A DNA stretch of 64,000 bases from Argentina anserina. Lineage: Eukaryota > Streptophyta > Magnoliopsida > Rosales > Rosaceae. A program made the position numbers and the translations under genes. The DNA is taken from the NCBI RefSeq assembly GCF_933775445.1, contig NC_065874.1, forward strand, positions 17,317,001 through 17,381,000, given 5' to 3'. The notes beneath the pieces are model-generated. The model was not told where the DNA came from and searched no databases. It saw only the letters and a program-made list of their open reading frames with translations. Within the stretch, counting starts at the first letter, position 1, and every line of letters begins with the position of its first letter. Positions 21,770 to 32,775 of the stretch are shown here, in pieces.

Positions 21770-23429
21770 ATGCGTACCCAGCAAATGGAGTCACCATCAT
21801 CAAAGCGCAACACCACCCCTTCCCTCTTCTTCCAATGCTCACACCTCGTCCTTCCATGGCTAACCCCACAAGAGCTAGCCACGGCATCTCTCACCTGCAC
21901 CACCCTCCGCAATCTCTCCACCTCCATCACTCTCCGCCGCGCCTCCGACGCCTCCCGATCCCTCGAGCCTCTTCCCATCCCATTCCACAACTCCCTCGAC
22001 CAACACCCTTATGCCTACTTCCTCTACCAACCCACTTCTTCTCCTTCAACCAATCTTCTACGCCAGCCGTGGGGCGCCTCCTCCGCTCACCACGACTCGG
22101 ACACGAAGACAAGAACTGAAACTGAAACCTTGTCGTTGTGTTTTGTCGACCAAAGTGGGAACTGTGGGTGTGAGGAGACTTGTGGAGGCGGGTGTCCGTG
22201 TGTTGTTGGATTTGGTGGAATGGACGGCGTCGTTTTTGAATGTGGGCCTGGTTGTGGGTGTGGGTTGAGCTGTGGGAATCGGTTGAGTCAGAGAGGGATT
22301 CGGGTTAAGTTGAAGATTGTGAGGGACCGGAGAAAGGGATGGGGTTTGTTTGCCGACCAGTTTATACCAAAGGGTCAGTTTGTGTGCGAGTATGCAGGTA
22401 TTGATCACAGCTCTGGTTTTCGATCTCGTACTTGTGTTGTTTTCCTAGTTTTAGAACATGTAATGTGCAACTGCTTTAAGTATGTTAGAAGGTTTGATTT
22501 TGAGTATAGGTTGCTGATGCTTATGTGTGGTACATTGAAGACAATGTATGGAGTTGAGGTTTAGTTCGGTGGTGTTCTGATTTTTGTTGCTGTAGTGTTG
22601 TTAGATATATGAAGTGTTTTCGATATGATAGTTACTACTAGTTGGATATGTTGAACGCATGAAGTGTAGTGTGATATGGTTTCTGTGAGCCAAGTAGGAT
22701 AAGCGACATGCACGATATACTACAGTCTTGTTAAAAGAAATCATGTCTTCATGGCTCAACATTTTACCATACACAGTCAGAGCATATGATGACATAGTTA
22801 AAAGCCCTTGGTACATGAAACAGAAGCTGTGTATCTGTGCAGATGGATAGTAAGGATATGTTCCCGGAAGTAGAAGGGGACTATTATGATGGCTGACGGA
22901 CTGCACTACTGTTGATAAATTGATGTGTACTTGAATACTTAGGAGCTTGTTTTGTTCCCTCACTCTACACAAACTCATCTATGTTTGCATTCTGCATTGA
23001 TTTGTTTAAGTAATGCAATTTTATCTTTTCTGTGATAAAGGTGAACTATTGACAACCAAGGAATCAAGATTGCGGCAACAAACATATGATGAACTTTCAT
23101 CAGGTGGTCACTTCTCACCTGCTCTTTTGGTGGTGAGGGAGCATCTTCCATCCAAAAAGGCTTGTCTGAGGCTTAATATTGATGCCACAATAATTGGAAA
23201 TGTCTCAAGGTTCATCAATCATTCTTGTGATGGAGGTAATTTGTCCACATCTCTTGTTAGAAGCTCAGGCGTTTTGCTTCCACGGCTTTGCTTTTTCGCT
23301 TCAGATGACATAAGAGAAGATGAAGAGCTTACATTTAGCTATGGTGAAACTAGGCTAAACTCCAAGGGTATGCAGTGCTTTTGTGGAAGCTCTTGCTGTG
23401 TTGGTGTATTACCCTCGGAGCAGACTTAA
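21770..23429 (+). CDS. SUVR3: SUVR3-like SET-domain histone-lysine methyltransferase
   Basis: Two exons, 21770-22397 and 23041-23429, joined in frame across a 643 bp GT..AG intron (codon GG|T split after its first base), give 338 residues. The N-terminus has an F-box-like stretch (about 25-52, LVLPWLTPQELATASLTC). A Cys-rich pre-SET segment follows (about 124-171, with GCGCGLSCGNR), then SET (about 178-312) with the GWG motif at 190-192, NHSC at 269-272 for AdoMet binding and the catalytic LTFSYG at 306-311. A post-SET CxC...C lies at 322-328. This order and length match Arabidopsis SUVR3, a nuclear SU(VAR)3-9-related protein expected to methylate histone H3 lysines. A second Met at 21785 is an alternative start. 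A MITE and a triple repeat sit immediately upstream. No lesion is seen, so it is probably functional. Confidence 0.93.
22398..23040 (+). other. SUVR3 intron
   Basis: Begins GTATTG after CGAGTATGCAG and ends GATAAAG before GTGAACTATTG. Splicing restores the conserved EYAGELL segment of the SET domain. The minus-strand frame at 22601-22978 lies inside the intron and is not supported. Confidence 0.9.
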
Positions 23430-23481
23430 TTGATGCTTGGCGCCGTAGCTCCAAAGAAGCATAAATTCTTTACTTTTATGT

Positions 23482-23613
23482 AGAAGAACCACTCATTGAG
23501 AAGAAATGGGAAGATGAAGAAGAAGGGGGATAAGAAGAGAAGAAACTGTCATCATGACTTTGTAAGTTTGTATTACATACATTTGTTGTTTAGTGAAATC
23601 TGTTTACCTGGAT
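23482..23613 (+). repeat. SUVR3 3' flank, duplicated at 30535-30695
   Basis: Contains AGAACCACTCATTGAG, AGAGAAGAAACTGTCATCAT and TAGTGAAATCTGTTTACCTG. All three recur in the same order and orientation near 30535-30695. Confidence 0.8.
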
Positions 23614-25299
23614 TCAGAAAAACGACTGAACAACAGCCTGACAAATGGTATAGTCCGATTGGGTTGCCCGCTTAGGCGTCAATATAGAACCCATCATTGA
23701 TTTGAGATATTGATAAGGTGAATTCCATGTTTATTCGATGCCAGGCTTAATGAGTATAAGGACCTCAAAAAAAAAAAAAAACTCTCTTTTCGTACTATCT
23801 TATGAACTTCAAGGTGTATGAAGTTTCATATTTGATTGTTACTCAGGTACTTTTGCTTTGCAAAACACCTTGAATGAAGAGCTTTAATGAAAATAAAATA
23901 GCTTATGTGTAATGATAAATCTGGAACTTGTAACAATTGTATTTCTTGACAAAAATTTTGTATGTCAAATTGGTTTTACATCCTAATTAATCAACTACAT
24001 TTCTATGTAGCAATGATTCTTATTGAACTGCTAATATCACTCTCTCTTTTTTTAAATGATTAAGCAGAAAATTAGACCTTGTAAAAACTGTTTATTGAAG
24101 CAAGCAGAAAAACTCTCTCATCTATGATTGTTTGCTAAGGAATCACTAGTGATCAAAGGCTATAATATTAAGCAGTCACTCGTGTTAGTTCTGTGGAAGT
24201 GCCAAGGGTCTTTTAAAACAAGTGGAAATTCATGGTCGTGTTCTTTGTAGGTACATTTTCATATTCTATAGCTAGTTAATAGCTACATAATATGTTGTGA
24301 CTTGTGAGACATGATCATTCTTCTGTTGCTCGGAATAATTTATGCAGGAAACTTAAAACAGGAAGAGTGTTTGGCCAAAGCTGTTACAGCTTCACCATAT
24401 TTCTTTTCTTACCACATTGAAACCTTGTGTCCAGTTTAGTATCGTGAATCTTCATCTTATGGAGTTTCATCTCCCAGTTTGACCAATTTCCATTCCTTCA
24501 TCTTTATCTTACGAACAAACAAGAGAATTTGAGTTTTAGCTTTTTATGGAATTTACAATTTTTTCTCAGTTTCTTTGTTGTTTGGCCACTCTATGCGTTT
24601 GGGTTTTTAAAGAATTAGTTCATTGCTTTGTTGTTTGACTAGTGTGGTTTTGAATTTTGATGATTAGTAGATTACTGAAGTTATTTATAGTGTTGAGGAA
24701 TTGATTGCATTGGAGTACTTGGAGTTGGCATGGGGTTGCAGTGGCGAGCCCGCATTTGGACTCGTCATTAGGACTATTGCATAACTTAATGGCAGTCATT
24801 CGGAAGCAAGATTAGGCAAGAAACCCAAGGAAGCTGGTGAGTGTTCTTACAGCTGCAGTTCGGGTAAGATTAAGATGCGACTTGTCTCTGCTGTTCGTGA
24901 GTTCCACCTGGTGTGGAAGAAATGCTACTTACATTATGGCGGTGCTGATACTTCTGAGAGTGAACCAATGGATTGCAGCAGTGAATTGGAAGCCTCTATT
25001 GGTGGTGCTTCTTGGGGTGTGCCAATATAAAATTTGGTTGCTGGGGATAGGATTGATGATGTGAATGAGGTTAAAGATAGTGACTTGATGAATAATCAAC
25101 TCATATTCATAATGTCCTTAATTTCAATTGCTCAACCATATTTTCAAGAAAGAGGAAGATAATATTTTTTTTTTAAGCAGAGGAAGATATAAGGAGCTGT
25201 GATGTGCTAGTTTATTGCCAATAGGTCTCTACTAGTCTACTAGTTTCAAATACTAAACCAGCTGCAGGTAGAGAATTCATGAGATTCAGAATCTTAATG
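23614..25299. other. Intergenic, no supported gene
   Basis: Between SUVR3 and the NB-LRR pseudogene. A stretch around 24730-25060 has mixed protein-like frames (a 75-codon frame at 24837-25064 and a shifted frame with REFHLVWKKCYLHYGG), which might be a decayed exon, but I cannot identify it. Confidence 0.45.
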
Positions 25300-25372
25300 A
25301 GAGGAGATACAGCAGCCAATATACAGCGGCAAACATTCCCCTGCCAATCATGAGAGGAGAGAATCCTGCAAA
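25300..25372 (+). repeat. Inverted repeat left of the NB-LRR pseudogene (partner 30190-30258)
   Basis: Contains AAACATTCCCCTGCCAATCA and TGAGAGGAGAGAATCCTGCAAAT. The same words occur on the opposite strand at 30190-30258. Confidence 0.8.
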
Positions 25373-25550
25373 TCTGCAAGCTTCCTGTGATCTCTGTTGC
25401 TTCGTTTACGCCACAGTTCATATTCTTAACTCAAGTTCAAAAGCTTGATCTGAAGTTTGGTTGATCTCTTAATATTTGTTATACTTATTAGGTACTCAAG
25501 TAGTGTATAAAATTTCTTTTGCTTTTGGTTTTCTATTTGATCAGGAAATC

Positions 25551-28500
25551 ATGGCTCTGACAGTAGTGGGTGGAGCTTTTCTCTCTTCTGCTCTTGCTGT
25601 TCTGTTTCATAGGATGGCTTCCCGGCCGGTTGTTGATTTCATTCGAGGAAAGAAGAACACCTCTGAGCTGCTCTACAAGTTGAAGGTGAAGTTGCTGTCA
25701 GTTAATAAGTTGCTTGATGATGCAGAGGAGAAGCTAATCAGAGATACCAGAGTCAGGGAGTGGCTTGATGAGCTTAAAGATGTTCTCTATCATACCGATG
25801 AACTCTTGGATGACATCAAGTCTGAAGCTCTGTGTTGCAAGCTGGAACAAGAAGATGCTGGAAGCAGTAGCAAAAGCCAGGTACTCAAGTACTTCAGTTC
25901 TTTTACTGTTAATGAATTTGAGAGTCTGGAAACCAGGATTCCAGGGATTCTTAACAGATTAGAATTTATTGTCAATGAAAAAGATGTGCTTAATTTGAAA
26001 GAGGGTGCCAAAGGTAGAACACAAGCAAGACTGCCTACAACTTCTTTGGTTGAAGAGTCTACTGTTTATGGAAGGAATGAAGAAAAGGAGGCCATTATCA
26101 AGTTATTGCTAGCGGATGATGTATCTCAAAATAAGACTGATGTTCTTCCAATCGTGGGCATGGGAGGGATAGGCAAGACCACTCTTGCCCAACTCGTATA
26201 CAACAATGCAGAGTTAAAAAACATTTTGACCATCAGTCATGGGTGTGTGTGTCTGAAGGATTTGATATCACCAAAATCACAGTCCATTTTCAAGTCGGTG
26301 AGTTCAGAAGTTTGTGATATAACCGATCTCGACATGCTTCAAAGGAAACTAAAGACTTCATTGGCAGGGAAGAAATTTCTTTTTGTTCTTGACGATGTTT
26401 GGACTGTGAATAATATGGTGTGGGATCTCTTCAGCCAACCCTTTGCAAGTGAAGGTAATGGAAGGAAGATCATTGTCACGACACGGATTGAAAGTGTTGC
26501 ATGCACTATTGGTACCCTTCAAAGTCAACATCTTTTGCAATTATCTGAGGAAAGCTGCTGGATGGTGTTCTCAAAATACGCATTAAAAAACGCAGATCCA
26601 TCCCTTGAAGTGATTGGGAAGCAGATTGCTCAGAAGGTAGAGGTGTCCCTTTTGCTGCAAAATCACTTGGGAGTCTTTTACGTTCTGAACCAAGTATTGA
26701 TAAATGGAAATAGATATTGACCAGTGACATATGGGAATTAAAAGAGACAGACATTTTGCCGGCTCTGTGGTTGAGCTACCATTATCTACCTCCACATCTG
26801 AAACGTTGTTTTGCTTACTGTTCTATATTTCGTCAAGATTATGAAATTATAAAGCCGGGTCTGATTTTGTTATGGATGGCTGAAGATCTCTTGCCCACGA
26901 CATCAAAGGGTACTGTTGAAGAAGTCGGAGATCAATACTTTGATGATCTAGTGTCAATGTCATTTTTTCAACCTAAACCTGGTGTTAATGATTATACTTT
27001 TCTAATGCCCATGACTTGGCAAACTTTGTCTCGGGAGAGTTCTCCGTTAGGTGGGAGGGCAATGACTCAGTGATGGAAAGTGTCAGCAAGACTCGCCACT
27101 TTTCGTGTGTATGCAGTTTTGATCAATGGGACAGTTTGTATGAAGCCAACCATTTGAGGACCTTGATTTCATCATGGAATAGTCCCAACTTAGATGCTAT
27201 ATTCCTGAAGCTCCAGTGTTTAAGAGTGCTCAATTTATTTGGTAACAGTATTGAGGAGCTACCTAGTTCAATTGGCAAGTTGAAGCATCTAAGGCACTTT
27301 GACTTGTCTGCCACAGATATTAAAAAGTTACCCGATGAAATTTGTTCTTTATATAATTTGCAGACGTTATTGTTGTGGCTTTGTCAATCTCTTGCTGAGC
27401 TGCCAACTGAGTTGGGAAAATTAGTGAACTTGCGTCATCTTGATATTCAAGGGACAAACATTAAGATGATGCCAACAACGATGGGGAAATTGAAAGATCT
27501 CCAAACACTGAGAGGTGATTTTGTCCTGGATGAAAATAGTGGAGGTAATATTGTAAAGATTAAAAAGCTTCAGCAGTTGAGAGGAACACTGCATCTCGGG
27601 GCTTTGTAACATTATGCACGTCCCAGATGCCTTAGAGGCCGATATGAGAAATAAGAAGCATCTGGACGAATTAGTTCTGGAATGGGGAGGCAAGTCTGGT
27701 GAGACAGACGATACTCAAAGAGAGAGAGAGAGAGATGTTTTGGAGAACCTCCAACCTCATATAAATGTCAAGAGCTGTCAATTCGATCTTATTGGGGCAC
27801 AAGATTTCCAGGTTGGTTAGAACATTATTCTAATCTGGTTCATCTTGAACTTCGGGATTGCGCAAATTGTTGGTGCCTACCATCATTAGAGCAGCTACAC
27901 TCCCTTCAAAAGCTTTACATTCGAGGATTTAATGGAGAGCTGAATGTGGGTTCGAAGCCTATTCATAATCTTCTAAAGCTTTGGCTGATTTCTTGTCCCG
28001 AGGTAACCGGGACATTTATGTTTGAAAACTTCCCAAAGCTTGAATACTTCTTCTTGAGTAATGTCAATGTAGAATCTCTACATTCTTCTGCACTCCTCGC
28101 CCTTGTTGGGCTTGATATATCTAATTGTCCAAACTTTGTTTGTTTTCCCAATGGAGGGCTGGATGCGCCCAACTTGAGGTACCTCACAGTGGAAAGCTGT
28201 CAGAAACTGAGATCATTGCCACAAGACATGCACAACCTTCTCCCATCTCTCAGGCACTTATGGCTGACAGAATGTCCGGAATTGGAATCATTCCCTGAAG
28301 GGGGAATGCCGTCTAAGCTTGAACACTTAGACATCAGTTGCTGCAAGAAACTCATTGAAAACCGAATGCAATGGGGTCTACAAACACTCACCTCCCTCAA
28401 ATACTTTCGCATTGATTATTTGGGATGTGAACAGTTAGTTGATTCATTTCCAGATGAGGGGATGCTGCCCACCACTTTCTCAAACCTCGATGTCCGCGGT

Positions 28501-28733
28501 ATATCGAACCTGGGCGGCAAGGGGTTTACAGAACTCACCTTTCTTAAGACTTGAGTATTGCTGGTTGCCTTAAACTACGGTGCTTGCCAGATGAACGGCT
28601 ACACACTTCCCTTAATTATCTAGCTATCAGTGGTTGTCCACTACTAGAACAACGTTGCCAGAGAGAGACAGGGGAAGATTGGCCCACGATTTCTCATATC
28701 AGGAGCATTGAAATCAATTACATATATATATGA
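25551..28733 (+). pseudogene. CC-NB-LRR (RPP13-like) disease resistance pseudogene
   Basis: The start MALTVVGGAF at 25551 opens a coiled-coil N-terminus with the EDVID-like WLDELKDVLYHTDELLDD. The NB domain has the P-loop GMGGIGKTT near residue 203 (about 26157), kinase-2 FLFVLDDVW at about 26377-26403 and RNBS-B KIIVTTR at about 26467. Lesions follow. An out-of-frame stretch at about 26222-26285 is bounded by compensating indels. A frameshift lies at about 26636, in the GLPLA region, then a TAG at about 26709. Further frameshifts fall in the MHD region (about 27012), at about 27605, about 27775 and about 28545. LRRs extend from about 27190 to the end at 28733. Intact proteins of this class are intracellular pathogen sensors with an ATP-switch NB-ARC domain. 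This copy cannot make one. It appears to be single-exon, as is usual for this subgroup. Confidence 0.93.
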
Positions 28734-30185
28734 CGTGCAATGGTAATTCCAATTCTCTCTCACCTGCTTTTTGTAAACTCTCGGGTTAACCAATGACCCC
28801 TGTTTCTCATTGCATTCATTCATTTCTACAAAGCATCATTGTTTTGACCTTAAACATCGAATTTCAAATTCTTATAGGCTCCATGTGCTTTGTAATTCCC
28901 TAATCAAATTATTTCTCAGCTGAAATATTAGATAGAAATTTTCTGCCGACATTGCACAAGGTTACTTCAACTTCTTTTTCTTCTGAATATATGCATCAGT
29001 GGTCACGAGACTGTTGTGGTTCCTATGCTGCTACATAATCTATATCCTTCTAAGTTCTGATTTTGAATTAGTGCTTTCATGTGAGTGCTTAACTTTAGCC
29101 AGATGAATGATTTCAGGTGCATGCAGGCTTTTGTTTTGTACAAAACAGAAAATGTGTGAAAAAGTTTCTTGCTAATGCCCGATTCGTCATGCCTACGCAT
29201 TTTTCAAGTTCCATGGACTTTAGGTATTCAAGTGTCTCATTTCAATAATGGACTATCGATGTGTTTTCATAGTTTAGTACTCTTAAAGTAGTATCAAATT
29301 TTGACAGCTTTTTCTTCAAATTTATGGCAGGATTGCATTAAGTCTTCATTCCGCACCAAATCAGAACATTTTAACTTTGGATATATGAACTATGAAGCAG
29401 TGATTACAATAATGCAATTGCTGGTGGGCCTAGTACTTTCATCACCAACTTCATGTCGCCTCTTGGCATTTTTCTTTTTAATTCTGTTCCTGTTTGTCTC
29501 TCCCTTCATTTATTTATTGATGCTTAGTTATTTTATTCTTGACAGTTTCCCTGGTTGATTCACTTAGTATCCAGTTCTGAACTACTCAAGCAGTTCAAGG
29601 TCATTTCTGAGCTAAGCATTCTGTATGCAGATCTTCTTTTCTAACTGGGGAACGTTAATTTGACTTGTATCAGTTGATATTGTCAGTTTGTGTCTTTATG
29701 ATCTTGGAATTCTTAGTTCTTGCTTTCTTATTTTCTATTCCCAAACTTATGGAAATATCTGTATGAACGATGAACCACTCTATTTGTTCTAGAGATACAC
29801 TTTAAGAAATGAAGTCTATACTTATGCACCCCATCTGTTTGTGGAACCACACATATGCTTCATTATCTTTCTAGATTTTATGAAGGATGACCACTTAATG
29901 AATTTCAAGCTTTTAGGATTACTTCGAAATCGAAACCTAGTACCAGATGATAAGTATATGGATCGGCTAAACGTTAATTAGTGCTACGCTCAGTTGAGCT
30001 TAGTGTACAGATAAAACATATTGGCTTAGATAATTCTATCCTGATGAGGTTGGCTACAGTCAACTTTCTTTTATTCTGAAACTTTTGCATCAGCGATTAT
30101 TAGAGCAAATGTGGATTTTTTTTGTAACTGAAGATAAAAGTTTCATGTGTTAAAAAAGTCATAGAGACTCTGCAATACCTTCTTA
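28734..30185. other. Intergenic, no gene seen
   Basis: 3' flank of the NB-LRR pseudogene. No credible frame; T-rich. Confidence 0.55.
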
Positions 30186-30189
30186 CAGA

Positions 30190-30258
30190 GTTTGTTTGAA
30201 TTTGCAGGATTCTCTCCTCTCATGAATGGCAGGGGAATGTTTGCTGCTGTATATAGGT
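30190..30258 (-). repeat. Inverted repeat right of the NB-LRR pseudogene (partner 25300-25372)
   Basis: Reads TTTGCAGGATTCTCTCCTCT and GGCAGGGGAATGTTTGCTGC, the reverse complement of words at 25300-25372. The two arms bracket about 4.8 kb that contains the whole NB-LRR pseudogene. Confidence 0.8.
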
Positions 30259-30410
30259 TATTGTTTTTTCTAACAAAACCGTGACAATCAAGATGTGTAC
30301 CAAAAAATTTTCTGGTAATCCTTGATTCATCCAATGTCTGTACATTGATCTAGTTTGATGGATTATAAATGTCAATAGGTTTCATCATGAGATAGATGCA
30401 ATGTGTGTTA

Positions 30411-30512
30411 AACCTAAACTGCGAGCATCGGCAAAAATGACGAACATGTTTTTCTTAAACAAATGTTAGACGAAACCTTTACATACATAAATGAAAAATG
30501 GTTTTGTTCAAG
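30411..30512 (+). repeat. Dispersed repeat, copy 2 (copy 1 at 20173-20283)
   Basis: Same-orientation match to 20173-20283, including TTTTTCTTAAACAAATGTTA. It lies just before the duplicated SUVR3 3' flank. Confidence 0.75.
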
Positions 30513-30534
30513 TATGCTTGCTGTTGTGGACCAC

Positions 30535-30695
30535 AAGTAGAGAACCACTTATTGAGTAGAAATGGAAAGGGGGACAGGTAGAGGGAGATGAAAATGAAGA
30601 GGAGAGGAAAAGGAACAGGGATGAGAAGAGAAGAAACTGTCGTCATGACTTTGTAAGTTGTTACACAGTTGTCTTAGTGAAATCTGTTTACCTGC
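30535..30695 (+). repeat. Diverged copy of the SUVR3 3' flank
   Basis: Contains AGAACCACTTATTGAG, AGAGAAGAAACTGTCGTCAT and TAGTGAAATCTGTTTACCTG in the order seen at 23482-23613. No SET-domain coding sequence precedes it, so only the 3' flank survives here. A shorter direct repeat, CTGTTTACCTGCATTATAAG, occurs again near 30781. Confidence 0.8.
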
Positions 30696-31510
30696 ATTAT
30701 AAGTGCCGATTTTGTGCTGTGAATGACTGTTAGGGACTTTTGCTTAGTGTTTGAGACTTAGGGACCGATTTTATTAAATTCTGTTTACCTGCATTATAAG
30801 TGCAGATATTTTTGACAAAGATTTCCAGATAACAACTTAATACATGTAAATTTACTACAAAAATTAGTGTTTGAGATTTGTGTGGTAGTACAAACGAATC
30901 AGTTTTATTCATTAATTCTGAGTTTTGCAACTTGAATGTTCAACTCTGCTGCATCTCCATCCTTTGCCTTTTCATGTAGATACCTATTGCCTTATCATGC
31001 CCTATAATTTATGTCCTAGAGCAAATTAGCTCTGAAAATCTTGATGATTGAATTATGTTCTATCGGAACAATGTGAATTGGCCCCGTTGGCATCATATAT
31101 CATCAATTCATCACTGATGGTGATGTCAATGGAAATGTTCAATGTCATTATACATTTGACCTTACGACAATGTGCAATTTTTTATGATTGGGGTAAGGGT
31201 ATCACCAAGATGATATACAACAAGGCGACTGCAGACAGTAGTGATTAGACACAGTTGCTTCATCCAGATGATATACAAAACAAGGCAGCTCATCCAATAC
31301 TCTTATGAAGCTACATGTAAAGAATGATTAAGCGTAAAGAAAAAGCAGTGGCAAATGGATACACTCCTCTCATTCATATCAATTCAATATATAATGACAT
31401 TTGTGTTCATCATCATGTAGACGGGTAAACATTATCTAAACAACTTTAGATATATCGGTACAACACCATTCGTTCTCGGTACAGACGAGGAACAATGAAA
31501 ATACAATTTT
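30696..31510. other. Intergenic, no gene seen
   Basis: AT-rich; frame 31048-31248 has no recognisable content. A short direct repeat (AGATGATATACAA.ACAAGGC) occurs near 31209 and 31268. Confidence 0.5.
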
Positions 31511-31512
31511 GT

Positions 31513-31530
31513 GGGGGGGGGGGGGGGGGG
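31513..31530. repeat. G homopolymer (18 bases)
   Basis: An uninterrupted run of 18 G between the NAC gene 3' end and an AT-rich flank. It is unusual in this AT-rich context, and its length may be uncertain in the assembly. Confidence 0.85.
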
Positions 31531-31665
31531 TTTGGGACTTAAGCCTGAACCAATTTTACATGATTCTATTCTCTCTTACAGAAGACTATTAACTAAACGT
31601 AAGCTAGAGTTTCTCTACTGCAACAACTGTATAATCATGGAAAAAAGCAACTCCAGTAATATCAG

Positions 31666-32775
31666 TTACGAATTCATTTGCATTTCACCACCGCAAGGGA
31701 AGTTGTTTGCCTCAGGACTGAAATCAATTGACCCCAAGCAGTCTGAGATATCATCATCAGCTGTAATCTGTTGCTCACAAGCAGGCACCAAAGGCTCAGA
31801 CATACACACACCATCCTCAAAGCCAATCACTCCTCCATAGGCATTCTTGCTGCCAAATGGATCTATGCAACCATTCTCCGAGCATAAGTATGGAATATCA
31901 GTGCAACCGTCGTAGGCCGCAGCCACATCTATATCACTACTCACACCATTAAGAAGATATTCCTCCATCTGCTCCATACTCAATCCTTCTACGAATTCCT
32001 TCAAGAGAAAATTATCCCACGGCAGCACATTAAAGTTTCCATGATTGGCTGCTAATGGTTGTTGTCCACCATTCTCCTCAAAGTAGATTGGTTCTGAAGA
32101 GGGTGCATTTTCATCTTCAATGCATTCCAAAGACTCTTCAAGATCAGCTACGAATGCAGCATCATCATCTTCTGATAGCATTGTTTGTGGGGCGTTATAA
32201 ATGGCAGAATTTTCTTCAAGAAACTCTTTCGCTTCACGTTGCTTTCTCTTCTTGCCGATCTTGGTGTTCGGTTCACCATTCTTTCGCAGTAGGCAAATAA
32301 CGTAGTCTTTCACCTTCTGTTTCTTGTCCCTTAATGATCGATCAAGGGAGTATTCATGCATAATCCAACAACCATCCTGCACCGATTCTTCGTTATTGTA
32401 AGTTAGTCTTCTCTTTAAGCCAACAACACGACCAGTTTCAACAGATCTTACCGGCTTGCCGGAGTCGTCACTATGCCAGGTGCCACTTCCCACATTCCGG
32501 CGTATGCGCTTGTCTGTGGAACTCATCTTCTTGTGTTGGGTGAAGAAGTAGATGTCCTTGTGAAGCCGCAAGTCGTGCGGTCTCCTGGTTTTGAAGGACT
32601 CCCATATCTCCCATGGTTCTTGCTGACCGTAGAGGTCGCAATCGAACACCACTTGGTTTCTGCCGGGCACGTTCTCCCCACTCAACAAGGGCTTCAGATA
32701 GAAGAGAACTAACTCATCGTCCATGGGGCAGAACTGCTGGCCAGGAATAAGTTGATTACCTCCGATCTCCTCCAT
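31666..32775 (-). CDS. NAC-domain transcription factor (369 aa, single exon)
   Basis: One uninterrupted frame. The NAC DNA-binding domain occupies about residues 8-165. Subdomain A is IPGQQFCPMDDELVLFYLKP, B has FDCDLYGQQEPWEIW, C has IYFFTQHKK...GSGTWHSD, D has VVGLKRRLTY...GCWIMHEYSLD and E has DYVICLLRKNG. The canonical WKATG of subdomain C is replaced by GSGTWHSD, so this is a divergent NAC. A basic stretch (KIGKKRKQREAK, about 172-185) may be a nuclear localisation signal. The acidic C-terminal half resembles an activation region. I see no membrane segment. The protein would act in the nucleus on NAC-type promoter sites; target genes cannot be inferred. The absence of introns is unusual for NAC genes but occurs in lineage-specific expansions. 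No lesion is seen. Confidence 0.88.
   Translation of the reverse strand: MEEIGGNQLIPGQQFCPMDDELVLFYLKPLLSGENVPGRNQVVFDCDLYGQQEPWEIWESFKTRRPHDLRLHKDIYFFTQHKKMSSTDKRIRRNVGSGTWHSDDSGKPVRSVETGRVVGLKRRLTYNNEESVQDGCWIMHEYSLDRSLRDKKQKVKDYVICLLRKNGEPNTKIGKKRKQREAKEFLEENSAIYNAPQTMLSEDDDAAFVADLEESLECIEDENAPSSEPIYFEENGGQQPLAANHGNFNVLPWDNFLLKEFVEGLSMEQMEEYLLNGVSSDIDVAAAYDGCTDIPYLCSENGCIDPFGSKNAYGGVIGFEDGVCMSEPLVPACEQQITADDDISDCLGSIDFSPEANNFPCGGEMQMNS

Noticed and set aside
22601..22978. Minus-strand 125-codon frame
   Set aside because: It lies wholly inside the SUVR3 intron and has no recognisable content.
24837..25064. Possible small gene
   Set aside because: Frame is short, no splice partners or domain were recognised, and a shifted frame looks equally protein-like.
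31511..31840. Plus-strand 109-codon frame over the G run
   Set aside because: It overlaps the well-supported minus-strand NAC gene and starts in the homopolymer.
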